A DNA stretch of 64,000 nucleotides from Undaria pinnatifida (Eukaryota > Sar > Phaeophyceae > Laminariales > Alariaceae). Under the pieces are notes generated by a model. That model was not told the DNA's origin and ran no database searches. It worked only from the letters and a program-made list of their open reading frames with translations. This document shows positions 44,345-55,644 of the stretch, in pieces. The DNA lies in assembly GCA_012845835.1 (NCBI GenBank), contig JABAKD010000002.1, forward strand, positions 4,852,001 through 4,916,000, written 5' to 3'. Every line of letters starts with the position of its first letter. Position 1 is the first letter of the stretch. The translations under genes were made by a program, and so were the position numbers.

Positions 44345-44575
44345 GTTTTTTTTTTGAGTCTGGCTTGTATTGTAGTGTTCTCGTACCCGGTACGCTAGCT
44401 TTTCACCTTGATGAATTGCGACTGTTTGGTTTACTCTGTTTCACAGTCTGTGACCACAGAAATTGTATCTCTCTACGATGAAGAATCAGCACGGACACAA
44501 GGTGTATCGATGATGTCGCTGGGCAGAAAGAGGAGCGGCACAATGTGAAGACAACACACACACACTTCGCGGATG
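44345..44575 (-). repeat. dispersed repeat family D, copy 2
   Basis: On the minus strand: GTGTGTGTTGTCTTCACA, GTGCTGATTCTTCATCG, AGAGAGATACA, TGTGGTCACAGACTGTGAAA, CAGAGTAAACCAAACAGTCG, AATTCATCAAGGTGAAAAGC, then GTACCGGGTACGAGAACAC. It is very close to copy 1, without the short insertion after AAGC. Confidence 0.8.
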
Positions 44576-44733
44576 AACTCTGTTCAGCACTCGGAAGCTT
44601 CGCCCTGGATTCAAAACTAATGACTCGGGCCAAGCCTCGCCCTGAACCTTAAGCAAATCCTTAACCCTGTAGCCTACGTCGTACCACGCTCTCTTCGAAG
44701 CCAAAACCGCGATCTCATTCCTGTGTTGGCCAC

Positions 44734-45066
44734 TTATTTGAGCCTCCCGGAGGCACCCTCGAAAATAGCAGCGGCTTCTCGGAGAATTTTATCTGACTTC
44801 GTCCGATCAACGCCATCCTTCCTATGTGCAAAGAAGGCCGCATCAAGAGCTGAGGCGTGCCGTCGCTGGCGGGAGTTTGAATCCTGTTCCGATCCGAGAA
44901 GCCGCGCTCGCACTCGATAGACGAGTGTGGCACGTAGATCTTGGCGAGCTTGTACAGGTTGGGGAATATTTCCTCTCCTTTTTCGAGATGTTCGAGGCCT
45001 GCTTCGTACTGAGGCAGAGAGAGACAAACGGCAACAGTTTCAATCGAATTATCAAAATAAGCATAG
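44734..45066 (-). pseudogene. hAT-family transposase C-terminal fragment
   Basis: On the minus strand one frame reads LPQYEAGLEHLEKGEEIFPN, then LYKLAKIYVPHSSIECERGF, then SDRNRIQT. The pattern of a regular helix, an 'LAKIYxxxPxSSxxCERGFS' block and 'NRI' is the hallmark of the hAT C-terminal dimerisation domain. A frameshift follows, and the frame ending at 44,734 completes it with HASALDAAFFAHRKDGVDRT, a position where hAT proteins read 'LDALM'. A TAG lies just upstream (about 45,070). Only this terminal domain remains, with no catalytic core and no paired ends in view, so it is a dead fragment. Confidence 0.75.
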
Positions 45067-45867
45067 GTCTAGTACTCTACGCTAAAGGAGGAAACCAGAC
45101 CCAAACGAAGCGTCTGAGACGAAATCAACACAAAATAATAGCTAGAAAAAAATCTTTTCGCCTGTGAGACGAAATGAGCGCCAATTTCTTTTCGACTGCG
45201 GCGCAATAGGACGAAAAACCAAATTCACGTGCGGAGAAACAGACAACCCCCCCCCAAAAAAAAATACTTGTTTTGTCTGCGGCGAAAATGATGGGATCCG
45301 CATAATAAAATAAAGTTAATTGTAACGACGCCGGCTGTGAGTTCGACGAAATTAAGGTCGATGCACACATCTTTGCAAGCTGCGTATTACATCGATTTGT
45401 TACACCTACTACTACGTACGGCGAAAAAAGGTGCGGCACAGGGAAAAAGGGTGGTGCGACAAGGCTGCACCATGCCGTCGGTACGTAGCGAAAGAACAGG
45501 ATTTGCGACAAAAAGGCTCGCCAGCGCAACAGTTCAACATTTCACCTTGTCTCACCACCTGTTTCCTATTTTACGCCCTGAACCAACAGCCGCCGAGTGA
45601 AACAAGACGGCGCGACAAAAAGGCAAAAACAAAAAACAGACAGCCAACAGCTATTTATAGAAACCTAGCAGACGACACCACCCAACCAACCAACGCTGGG
45701 CGCAGCAACCACGTACTACTGAGTTCCGAATCAACGTATTGCAGGAGTAGGGGCATTATTGCCTGGCCTATCATCTGTGCACGTTTCTGACGACAGCAGT
45801 TGTGGCCATACTGCCACATCATTTCCCTCTTACCCAATACGAAAACGAACGTAAAATATAGCAAGCG
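45067..45867. other. no gene recognised
   Basis: A decayed scrap of family E (TTTGCAAGCTGCGTATTAC, about 45,371-45,389) is present. GACGAAAT/GACGAAA words recur. Frames on either strand have no recognisable domain. Confidence 0.35.
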
Positions 45868-46085
45868 TGCGTGTTGTCTGCACATTAAACCGTTATTTCT
45901 ACCCAATCAATGACATCATCATCGGTACACCCAGTGTCCATGCTGATTCTTCATCCCCGAGAGATACATACCGATACTAAATATGTGGTCACAGACCGTG
46001 ATACAGAGTAAACCAAACACTCGCAATTCATCAAGCAAGGTGAAGCAAGCGAAGTGCTAGCGTACGGGGTACGAGAACACAGCAA
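45868..46085 (+). repeat. dispersed repeat family D, copy 3
   Basis: It carries GTGTTGTCTGCACATT, AAACCGTTATTTCTACCCAA, CTGATTCTTCATC, TGTGGTCACAGACCGTGATA, CAGAGTAAACCAAACACTCG and GTACGGGGTACGAGAACACA. An A-rich stretch follows to about 46,200, which may be a tail. Confidence 0.8.
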
Positions 46086-46199
46086 AAAAAACAACCCCCA
46101 CCATAAAACAAAAAAGGAAAAAAGAAAACAAAAAAAGAAAACAAAGCAAAACAAACGACACGTGTTCTGGAGAACGTGACGCAAAAAAAAAAAATATCG

Positions 46200-46984
46200 G
46201 AAAGGAGAGAAAATGTCGCAAGAAGAACAACAACACGTGCTGAAGAGGAACATGCACAAGCAACAGATATTTTATGGTCAGATAATTTATCGTCCATGCG
46301 ATCCATGCAGGATACGTACATTAATCAACTTTTTCCCAGCAGCAATACCAATGCGAACTTTGCTCAGGGTGTGAGATCTGAATTTCGAAAGTACGTCTGA
46401 AGACCTGATCTCCCAGCTCGGTACTCCGTGAATTGATGGACTCTTATCGCGAATGGTATTTCCTCATGTATCGCCAATAACCAGGAGAAACTTGATAGCT
46501 TTTTGGCGGGGCGTATAATCTATGCTTTTTTCATGTCGATTATGACCACGGAATCGGGACTCTACCAAATTCAATTGTTAGATTTTGCTCTCGTACTAGA
46601 CTAGACTACTGGACTATATTTACACGATTTGACTGAGAAATTGGCATAAAACAAGGCACACCACGCCATCTTCATAGCTTTATTGCGGAGGTCGTGCTTC
46701 ACGATTGAAAAGAATGAAGCGGGAAACGTTTCCTTTTGCTCGTTTCCTTTTGCCGGTGTGCTTTCAATCAGTAAACAATTGGGTTCTTGGGAAACTACCA
46801 TGTAAAGTTCGCGATATAGTCTATACGTGGTTTCTTGGTAGTTTTTTTTAGCCCATTTTAGCTAGATATTCGGTTGCCTTTTTGGTGATCGCCCATGTAC
46901 GACTTGATTTTAGTAAGGTCTATAGGGATACGTTTTTTTTTTCTCGGCGCGGTATTTGATTCCCTTAGCCTTGGCGATCACGTG
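46200..46984. other. no gene recognised
   Basis: Unique-looking sequence without a supportable frame. A direct doublet of TTTCCTTTTGC at about 46,730 and 46,743 is the only repeat I see. Confidence 0.4.
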
Positions 46985-47252
46985 TTAAATTAAAGGTGGG
47001 GGACACAGGGTGCCCCCTGCAGGTCTGTCAATTGAGCAGGTCCTCGGAGAGTACTCACTTTCGTTCCTTCGTAGAGATGTGGCTTTATTCGTTTCCACCA
47101 GAGCCCGGGATAGCTTCTGAGATCGGAAACCTCCGATCTAATTCTTAACTTCCCCAAATATAAACCGCCAACCTTATCATACGAAACCCATCCAAATGAT
47201 CTCAAATTCGGATAATGACAGGCCTTTCGAGGCCGTATCTTAACACAAGACC
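46985..47252. mobile_element. GTGTTAA-ended short element, copy 1
   Basis: It begins TTAAATTAAAGGTGGGGGAC (with GTG just before) and ends GTATCTTAACAC, so the termini form a short imperfect inverted repeat (GTGTTAA). Inside are a GGGGGACACAGGGTGCCCCC-type hairpin and GATCGGA/TCCGATC arms around a four-base loop. Two more copies lie at 59.97 and 60.72 kb. Confidence 0.7.
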
Positions 47253-47354
47253 AAGCACGGTAGTGTTATTTTTCAATTTGCCATATTTCAAAAGTGATTA
47301 GCTGAAAACAAAGTGGACAAATTGTCCTGCAGCGGACTATACAACGTACGTGCC

Positions 47355-48640
47355 GGCAAACCAAGGCGGGGGGAAGGTGCCCTTCACCATCAATGCAGCC
47401 GGCCAGGTATACAAATACAAAATCGAGTTTGTGTGCTTGGGCGGGGCTATCACCGCAGACAGAAAACTTAGCATTGAAATAACGCGGCGTCTTCAAAGCG
47501 CCTGGGCGTGCTTACAGCGGTACAAGATGGAAATCTATGATCGCCCGGGTGTGCGCTTACGGTTGAAGGTGCGGTTGCTGAAAGCTGAGGTGATCGAGAC
47601 ACTACTCCACGGTTGCATGACGTGGAGCCCGAACAAGCTTGACTATGACAGGCTACGACGGGGTCACCACTCCATGTTCCTCCGGTGCCTCGCATGGCGG
47701 AAACGGAAGCGCGACGACCACACCCAATCGTACGTCGACGCGCTTACCAAGACAGCTTCCGAAAGAAAGAGGCGATAGCGCTCATACGGAGGGTACTGTT
47801 TGCGGGATTCGTAGCACGTATGAGGGAGGAGCGTCTGCCACAGAGGGTGACATTTGCTAAGCTTGTTGGGGAGAAGGGTTGTTCAGGGGGGCAAGAGAAG
47901 GACTGGTTGGTGCATCTGAAGGATGATATGTCGGTCTTTGGAATGAAATTCGAAGGGTGGCGAAAGGCTTCTCAGAAGGCCGGCAGAGGGTTTCGACGAG
48001 TAGAGGAGGGAACCGAGTTGTTCATGCGGAATCGGCCTAAAACGGAGAGGCGCAGAGCTGCAGAGCGACATGCAAAGGCTGGGGCAACGCCATCCACCGT
48101 CGGCATCTCTATGCGGCCGGGGGCAGGGAGGCAGGGGGGCAGGGGGGAAGGGGGGCAGGGGGTGACTGGGAGGGGGGGAAGGGGAGGAGGGGGGATGGGG
48201 AAGGGGGGGGGGGGGGGGGTAGGGGGGGGCGTCCTGACCCAATCGACTGAAGTCTGGGTCTGGCCATCATCGTCTGTGGTTCCTCCAATGGCCATCACAA
48301 GTTAGCGTAAGGCCGCCCTGACTTCTTCACTTTGTTACGTTCTCTCCCCAGTGCCAATGATTAACTTGATGCTCTCTATGAGCCCAATGCCGTCTTTAGT
48401 CAGTTTCTAGTTCCTAGGGTCTGCTATGAATAGTATGACGTTTTGTCTCTTTTCCTTTCCATGCTTCCTGTGCTTGTCTTGTCTTGTCTTGTCTTTTCTT
48501 TTCTTTTCCTTCCCCTTTCTTTTTTTCGCTTTATTTTCTTTTTTTCCATTTCCGTTCCTTTGTCTTCCTTTCTTTTATCTTTTTTTTGTTTCCTATTGAC
48601 TTCCGTCTGACGTGCGTATGTGTAGTGATAGGTTCTGCGT
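47355..48640 (+). pseudogene. LINE 3' half, 5'-truncated (copy 2)
   Basis: The copy starts inside the reverse transcriptase C-terminal part (PFTINAAGQVYK, EFVCLGGAITADRKLSIEIT), corresponding to about 40,855 of copy 1. It stays open to 47,778. After one frameshift it continues openly (47,685-48,305) with LFAGFVARMREERLPQRVTF, WLVHLKDDMSVFGMKFEGWR and ERRRAAERHAKAGATPSTVG, then a Gly-rich reading of the G tract. It is better preserved than copy 1. The 3' region ends at about 48,640 where the left arm of the big inverted duplication begins. 5' truncation is typical of LINE insertion. Confidence 0.85.
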
Positions 48641-48645
48641 GTAAT

Positions 48646-50396
48646 ATATTGTAAAAATTCAAATACATTCCAGCCGTGAGAGCGAATATTTTGTCGAAAC
48701 TCATCTTTGAAAGCTATGTGTGATACTCCGATCGCGCGTATTACGGGTTGAGTGTCCTCAATAGTCTAATTATATAGGTCGGCGACTCCCCTTACAACTA
48801 CAGTGTAGCTATCAGGGTCAACAGGGTGTTGTTAGGCAGTCTGTGCGCGGAAACTATAAAACCCGTTTCTGAGGGGGACAAAATCTGACAGCTGTGGAAG
48901 GAAATGCATCAGTTTATCAAGTGAATCCTGTAAGTCGTATAGCCGGCGAGGGAAGGGCGGGGTTTCTTAAGGACTTGGGGGGCTGATTTTGAACAAAAGG
49001 GGGGCGGGAGGGGGGGAGGTGGGGAGGAACAGGTGGGGCTGCTCAACTTGTGCGTGGAAACTACAAATCCTTCTCTTGGGGGAGGGGGTGGGGGATGTGT
49101 GTGTGTGGGGGGGGGGGGGGGGGGGAGGGGGGGGGGGGGGGGGAGGGGGGGGGGGGGGGAGGGGGGGGGGGGGGGGGAGGGGGGGGGGGGGGGGGAGGGG
49201 GGGGGGGGGGGGGAGGGCTCTAGGTCGCGCATATGTAGGGGTGTGCAATACGCCTGGTGCTAGGTATAGGCGATGGTGCGGGTGGTGGGGAAGGAGGGGG
49301 CGTTGGGGGCGGGAGGGGGTGGGAATTGCAGCAGCAGCATGGACGGATCTAAAGAACCAAAGAGGTGATATCCAGCGCGTGGAAGTGTTTATTACTCTGG
49401 CGGATTTTGATATTAGGTGAGGCGTTTGAGCAAGAGAGAGGGAGGAAAAAAAAGGCGTCGGGGGTGGGGGGGGGGTCGAGAGGTTAAGGTCACATGTAAT
49501 ATTAAAATACACTCCAGCTATGAGATCAAGCATTTGGTCGAAACTCATATTGGCAACATTGTGTGTGATACTCCGATCGTGCATATTAATCGTATATGTA
49601 GGGGGTTGCTATACGCGCGGTGCTGGGTCTAGGCGATCGTGCGGGGTGTGGGGATGGAGGGGGCGTTGGAGGGGGGGAGGGGAGATGAATGAAAGCTACG
49701 TCATGGATGGCTAGAAAGATAATGACGTGATATCAATTGCGTAGAAGTGTTTATTACTCTGGCCGATTTCGATTGTAAGTGGGGCGTTTGAACGAACTGG
49801 GCGAGGAACAAAAGGGGGGGGGGGGGGGGGAGAGGGCGGAGGGAGTTGGAGCTACGGCATGGATGGCTAGATGAATATTGAGATGATATCAGCTGGCTGG
49901 TAATGTTTACTACTATGGTAGATTTTGGTTTCAGGTGGGGCGTTTGAACAAGAGGGATCGGGGGGGGAGGGGGAGGGCATTTCAATATGTGCGCGGAAAC
50001 TAAACTATAAACCCTTAAAGGGGATGAATGTGACGGTTGTACCAAGAAGACACCCCTTGATATCACCCGCCTGGTAATGCTTTTCTGTCTAGAAGATTTC
50101 ATGTTATATGTAGTATGCAACCCAGTTTTTAGGTGTAGCAAACAACGTGTTGAAAGCTTAATAAGTTGTTACTGTACATGGATCGAAAGATGGAATATTT
50201 CAATCGATAGGTACAATCATGTAGGTACCATTATTTTCTGACATCGCTAATTATAAGAAAGATATACATATTGCCAAATACAACAGGCGAGGTGATGTGG
50301 TCATGCAATGTCACCGCCATTGAGAACGAAAGGAAGAAATGCGAATCGTTAGTGTTTTGAAAGGGACACTTTGTGCACACGCGCTCAATTACGTTA
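48646..50396 (+). repeat. left arm of an 11-kb inverted duplication
   Basis: The arm contains a full family E unit (48,646-49,440, with an expanded poly-G ridge at 49,108-49,215), a second E unit with a shortened core (49,500-50,060), and then a non-E segment (CAACCCAGTTTTTAGGTGTA, AACAACGTGTTGAAAGCTTA, CAATCGATAGGTACAATCAT, AACAGGCGAGGTGATGTGG, GCGAATCGTTAGTGTTTTGA). The reverse complement of all this, in the same order, occupies 57,735-59,628. Confidence 0.85.
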
Positions 50397-50975
50397 CTTC
50401 GTTAGTCATACTTCGCTTGGCATAGGTTAGGAGGCGATCATGCAGACGGTCTGTACGGAATACCTTACGTAATAGGTTGGTAGTGTGGTTTACCGCAACG
50501 TTAACATATCTGTCTGTACCTCCTTTCCACATGATTTTTGTCTCACATATACGATTTTACACCTATGATTTTTACCGTGCAGATGTGGGGCTCTGAGGTC
50601 GCCAACTCTAAGACAGAGATACATCTTACAAAATAAATACACCAAATGAGGTGACGTGGGCATGCGATAACACCACTATTGAACGCGAGGGTGACTTTAC
50701 TTCGTTAGGCATATGCTACTGCGTTTGGTGAAGGTTGTCAGGCGATCATGCAAATGGCCGGAGGCACGAAATACCCTGCGTAATGGATTGGTAGTGTGGT
50801 CTACTGCAGTGTTAACATATCTGTCTGTACTTCTTTTTCACATTGTTATTTTCTATTAATAGTGTACGATTATACGCCCTATTTTCTCCCCACGCTGTCA
50901 TCGAAGATGTTGTGGTCCCGTAGATGTCGCGTCCATGTCTGGTGCTCTTGTTAGTGGTGCTCATGAAAACATGTC
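50270..50975 (+). repeat. 359-bp tandem duplication
   Basis: GAGGTGATGTGG at 50,289 and GAGGTGACGTGG at 50,648 start parallel series: GCATGCGATAACACCAC / GTCATGCAATGTCACCGCC, ACTTCGTTAG, CAGGCGATCATGC or GAGGCGATCATGC, TTGGTAGTGTGGT, GTTAACATATCTGTCTGTAC. A third GAGGTGATGTGG stands at 51,252. The first unit overlaps the inner end of the left arm. Confidence 0.75.
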
Positions 50976-51514
50976 ATAGCGTGTAGTAGATGATCGCAGA
51001 GTGGTGTTCCTTTCCTTTACATCAAGCCAGGTAGTATATGTCAGCGCAACCGCTTGCTTGAAAACGACTAATAAAATTCCTCACACACCTGATACAGAGG
51101 AGACGCGGCCCGAAGATTGTTTAGTATACCGACGGTCAGGGACAGGTTATCCAGCAGCACATTTTATTTTTACTACCGCTCCTCACTCCACCTAAGACAC
51201 TACGGGCGTGCGTTGGACCCAGTTCGCTGATGCCCAAAACCAATTGCAAAAGAGGTGATGTGGTGGGCGAATGCTATAACGATAGGCGCTGCTACGTTCA
51301 CCCCGTCTCTTGTTCTGTTTGTTCTTGCGTTCTTGATGAATCTGTTATTTGGCAACGAGCAGTTTTGACGTATTTTAGGTGTGTAAATACTATATGTAGA
51401 CTATGCGATGTTTCTGAGTCGTAGGGACCTTAACTTGGAATCCCGGGTACATGGGTTCCATCTTTTGACTGGGTTTCGTAGTGACGTGTATGTGGTTTTA
51501 GTGTGTGGACATGA

Positions 51515-51712
51515 TAATTTGTGTTCGCGTGGTTGTTGCTACACGTGTATGTTTTGGTTGATGTTCTATACTTCATTATCGTGTTGTTTCAGAATGGTGT
51601 TTTCGAATACATGCGATTTGTGTTCGCGTAGTTGTTGCTATACGTGTATGTTTTGGGTGATGTTCTAGACTTCGTTATCGTATTGTTTCAGAGTGGTGTT
51701 TTCGAATACATA
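51515..51712 (+). repeat. 99-bp tandem duplication
   Basis: GTGTTCGCG begins at 51,521 and 51,620. Both units read through GTTGTTGCTAYACGTGTATG, TTTTGGKTGATGTTCTA, TTATCGT, TTGTTTCAGA and GTGGTGTTTTCGAATACAT or a one-base variant. The period is a multiple of three, so the frame 51,408-51,668 repeats CSRxCCYTCMFWxMF. No other coding sign. The rest of 50,976-52,150 shows no gene. Confidence 0.8.
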
Positions 51713-52154
51713 TTAATTTACAGTGGTTGGGGGGGGTGGCCTGTTGTGCATATCTGCAAAATGTATCGATGTACACCGAGAAAACAGCTATGGGGGGCTA
51801 AAAACGAAGTTGCGAGGGACGTTTGGGAATCTCAACGTTCCCCCTCGCGGCTTTTGTCAAGTATGGTTAAATGCATATTTATCCCTGGAGATAACCATTC
51901 ATCAACCAACCTTGACAACTATGGGTTGTACTGGTATCGTTATACACTTAAAATACCGTTACTGTTCATAGTTCGACTATGCGTGTATTAATTATTTTGC
52001 TACACTGTGTGGGTTGAATATAAATACTGAGCGAGGCTAGGGTTGAAGCCTTACAAATGAAAGTTTAGAAGAAGGTCTTGTATATGTGATGGGCCTGCTT
52101 ATTGAATACATTGGTGTAGACGAAGTAGTAGGAGGTTTATGGCGACAGATATTA

Positions 52155-52700
52155 TATAAATACTTCAGCTGTGAGATCGAAGATTTTGTCGCAACTCATC
52201 TTTGGAAGCTGCTTGTGATACTCCGATCGCGCGTATTACGGGTTGTGTTTCCTCATTAAGGATATAGGTCTGCGACTCCCCTTGCATTAATAATGTAGCT
52301 ATCAGGGTCAACAGGGTGATGTAAGTCAGTCAGTGCACGGAAGTAATAGTGGAAGGAAGTGCATCAGTTTATCAGGTGAATCCTGAAAATTGAATCACCG
52401 GTGAGGGAAGGGCGGAGTTTTTAAGGACGTGGGGGTCGGGCTTTGATCAAGAAGGAGCGGGGGTTGGGGGGGGGGGGGCAGCTCAATTTGTGCGTGGAAA
52501 CAATAAATCCTTTAAGGGGATAATTCTGACGGTTATGGGAAGAATGCACCTGTTTTTCATGGGGGGGGGGGGGGGAGCGGGACGGGTGGATCTGCTCAAT
52601 CTGTGCGTTGAAACTATGCATTCTTTAACGGGGAAAAATGTGACGGTTTTGAAAGAAATTCACCTGTGTGTTTACCACGTATATCCTGTAAGTCGTACAA
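52155..52700 (+). repeat. family E unit with two internal modules
   Basis: The core starts TTCAGCTGTGAGATCGAAGA and contains a local change: TTGCATTAATAATGTAGC where others read TTGCAACTACAGTGTAGC. Modules around GTGCGTGGAAACAATAAATC (52,490) and GTGCGTTGAAACTATGCATT (about 52,601) each end with GACGGTTTTG-like words and follow poly-G. Confidence 0.85.
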
Positions 52701-52729
52701 CCAATTAGTAGGGGGGAAGAGGGGGCTGG

Positions 52730-53070
52730 TTACAATAGTTGGTCGCGAGGGTATACAAGGTCGCAGTGCTATAGCATGCCTTTCGTGTGTGTAAAAACCT
52801 GTGGCCAAGTCATGTTTAATTGGTCAGGCAGCGGGGGAGGGAAAACCTGTACCTTAAGGAGGGGGTGGGGGGCTGATTACGTTTGTCGTGAGGGTATACA
52901 AGGTTGCAGTGTTATATATATGATGCTTTTCATGTGTTTAAACCTGTGGCATGTTTCTTTGCGGCCAGGGAGGATGGCGGTGGGGTAGTGGGGGGGAGAC
53001 AAAGAGTTTAAACCTGTGGCATAGTTATGTTTAATCGGCTAGGAAGGGAGGGAGGGGCGCGGGGGGGGGG
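52730..53070 (+). repeat. 143-bp tandem repeat
   Basis: GAGGGTATACAAGG occurs at 52,747 and 52,890. Both units run on through a GTGCTATA or GTGTTATA word, AAACCTGTGGC and a G-rich spacer. A third partial unit (TTTAAACCTGTGGCATAGTT) follows at about 53,006. Confidence 0.75.
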
Positions 53071-53195
53071 GTCCGGTGCTTTGTCTCTTGTCTATCTACT
53101 GGTTCCGAATTTCCTACCAATATGACGGCGCTACATTAGCCTTTCGTAGCATTTGAAGTTTGATACCATCTTTTTAACCTAAGGTATGTACGTGA

Positions 53196-53345
53196 TAGGT
53201 GGCAAGCGGTAATATAGTCGGTTTTTTCCAGCCCCGAATGGTGAGACGTATGCCCAAGTATGGACCTGGCACATCGTAGGCTGACTTCCGATTTAACATT
53301 TTTTACGTTTCTGGCGGAGGCATGAAATGCGTCAGCTGTGATACA
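53196..53345. repeat. dispersed repeat, pair with 42,310-42,475
   Basis: GGCAAGCGGTAATATAGTCG, TATGGACCTGGCACATCGTA, GGCTGACTTCCGATTT and GCGTCAGCTGTGATACA repeat the 42.3-kb copy in order. It abuts a family E unit directly. Confidence 0.7.
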
Positions 53346-53815
53346 TGATAAAAATAGAAATACACTCCAGCTGTGAGATCGAAGATTTTGTCGAAACTCA
53401 ACTTTGCAAGCTGTGTGTGATACTTCGATGGAGCGTATTACGGGTTGTGTGCCCTCTCATTAAGGATATAGGTCGGCGACTCCCCTTCGAACTACAGTGT
53501 AGCTATCAGGGTCAACAGGGTGATGTTAGTCAGTCTGTGCGCGGAAACTATAATACCCGTTTGTGAAGGGGAATCTGACAGCTGTGGAAGGAAGTGCATC
53601 AGTTTGTCAAGTGAATCCTGCAAGTCGTATAACCGGTGGGGGTAGGGCGGAGCGTGGGGGCCTGGGTTTGGTCAAGAGGGAGCGGGGGGAGGGGGGGGGG
53701 GGATTGGGTGGGGCAACTCAAAATGTGCGTGGGAACTATAAAATCCTTTGAGGGGATAAATCTGACGGTCTTGGAAGGAATGCACCAGTTTATTAATATA
53801 CAAGGGATCCGCATG
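53346..53815 (+). repeat. family E unit
   Basis: A complete core (CACTCCAGCTGTGAGATCGA to CAGTGTAGCTATCAGGG), the CGCGGAAACTATAATACCCG module, one G tract, and one internal module (GTGCGTGGGAACTATAAAAT ... ATCTGACGGTCTTGG). It is followed at 53,812-53,842 by a perfect inverted GGGTGCCGG / CCGGCACCC hairpin. Confidence 0.85.
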
Positions 53816-53849
53816 GGTGCCGGCATTCACCGGCACCCATGCTCCGGGT

Positions 53850-54590
53850 AGGGCAGGGCAGCAATTTGAATTGTTCGATTCAATACTCGGTAGAGTGAAA
53901 AAGCTCACCACACACAATCATAGTCTGCGCGTGCAGTATGTAACGTAATGCCAAGAGGTCGATAGAGACTATAACAATCATCACGACGTACTACCATTAA
54001 TAGCTACCGTTTTTTAATTGAATCCGATTCCGAGCTTCATTAATCAGGTTTCGATCGGATAAATCCGAGCACACGCCGACTTACCCTTTAGTCTGGCGAC
54101 GAAACGTGTCTAGTGCGTTTCTTATGATATTTTAACTCAATCAAGCATCCGGGGCCAGTAAGCGGACTCCCCATGTCCCCTCCGTGTTTTCTTCGTAGCC
54201 ACTGAGAGACGCGCACTGAACCAGCTTCTGAAATATACAGTGCATGCTAAAATAGTATCATCTTGATCCGAACCTCCCAGATCTCACTGTCTGTGTGTTG
54301 TCTGATCGTGGGGAAACGTGCTGACGTTGTTACAGGCGCGAAACACGGTGGTATGACTGCCTTCGTCATTCAACGTCCCTCGAATGCTAATGCAATGCTG
54401 CTGCTTGTTGCTGGCTGTGTAGATCACTCACTTCCTGTAGGTACAGTTCGCGACTACAGCGCTTACGATTTTGACCGCTAAGTATTTCACACTCGAGTTT
54501 TATTAGACGAGAATAAAACATGACAGATTTTTCTGATCGCACATTGGACAGGATTCACACACAAAGTAGGCGTCACCTGGGCACGATAGG
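53850..54590. other. no gene recognised
   Basis: A 72-codon plus frame (54,263-54,481) has mixed composition, but there is no domain or other support for it. No repeats tie this stretch to others, except GGGGCCAGTAAGCGGACTCC (about 54,152), which resembles GGGGTCATATAGCGGACTCC at about 55,931. Confidence 0.35.
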
Positions 54591-54594
54591 GATC

Positions 54595-55640
54595 GGAATC
54601 CATCTACACATGATACCTCCCCGCACGTTATGGAAAATCCTAACCCCACCGGCCGATTTTCTGATTGGCTATCGTTAGCATGTTGAGCCAGCTCCACCTC
54701 GGGAGGATATAGGGTCCCATCCCCAGTCCAGAGGTGGTTCCACATCTCTAAAACTTCCATCAGCCGGGGAAGCAAACCGAGATTTCTCGGGTCGACACTA
54801 CCCTGCACGGTGAGAAAACCCCAATCCCGTTGGCTAATCGCTGATTGGTTCGAGCTCCACAGCACTGTCCTTGGCGGATAGAGGCCCATTGTTGAATGCG
54901 GGGGATTTCTGTCGCACACGGGGCAGATAGGGTCCCATCCCCGACTCATGAATCCCCCGAACCTCCACAGCTCCAAAAACGCGGGAGCAATAACGATGAC
55001 CTCCCGCGTCGACACCACTCCGCACAACATGGAAACCCAACCATTTTCGCTTACCGCTGATTGGCTGGGGCTCGGACATAAGGGCAACGCCACCATGGGA
55101 GGATATAGAGCCCTGTGCCCGTTTCAGAAATCCTGACATACCGGGGACGATAACCGATTTCTGCCGCGGGTCGACCCAGCCCCGCACGATTGTGCGGCAA
55201 TCATCTATTATTCACATTGGCTTATCGTTGAGTCGCTGTGCCGCTCGTAGAGCCAGGGACACCCGGGGAGGAGATAGACCAGCAAACGGGCGAGGGGCGT
55301 TTCGACGCACTTGATGAGGATAGGGCCCCATCGCCGTTCCAGAAATCCCTCCATACCCCATCAACGCCAACAAACCGTGGACGAAAACCGACTTCTCCCG
55401 GATCGACACCACACCGCATGGTGTGGAAGCCTTAGCTAGCTGAGGTTAGTATAAGACGCCAGCACCACAGAACAGGGTCCAACCCCACTTCAGAAATCCT
55501 TCAAGGTCTTTTCAACTAGGAAAAAATGGGGCAACTCGTGCTATTGCTGAATTCTTATTCGCATACCCCAACCCCGCGGTACGCGAACATTTCGTTTGAC
55601 CCCCTGCCTCGATACCACCCCGCACAGTGTAACCCAACCT
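54595..55640 (-). repeat. diverged tandem repeat, about 160-230-bp units
   Basis: Landmarks recur in order: GTCGACACCACYCCGCAC (about 54,606 degenerate, 54,791, 55,008, 55,170, 55,402, 55,608), a CTGATTGGCT word, GGAGGATATAG, CCCATCCCC and CAGAAATCC. About six units are recognisable. Minus-strand frames (54,503-55,096 and 54,834-55,187) are open over several units, which is notable but not sufficient to call a gene. Confidence 0.75.
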
Positions 55641-55644
55641 TCGA

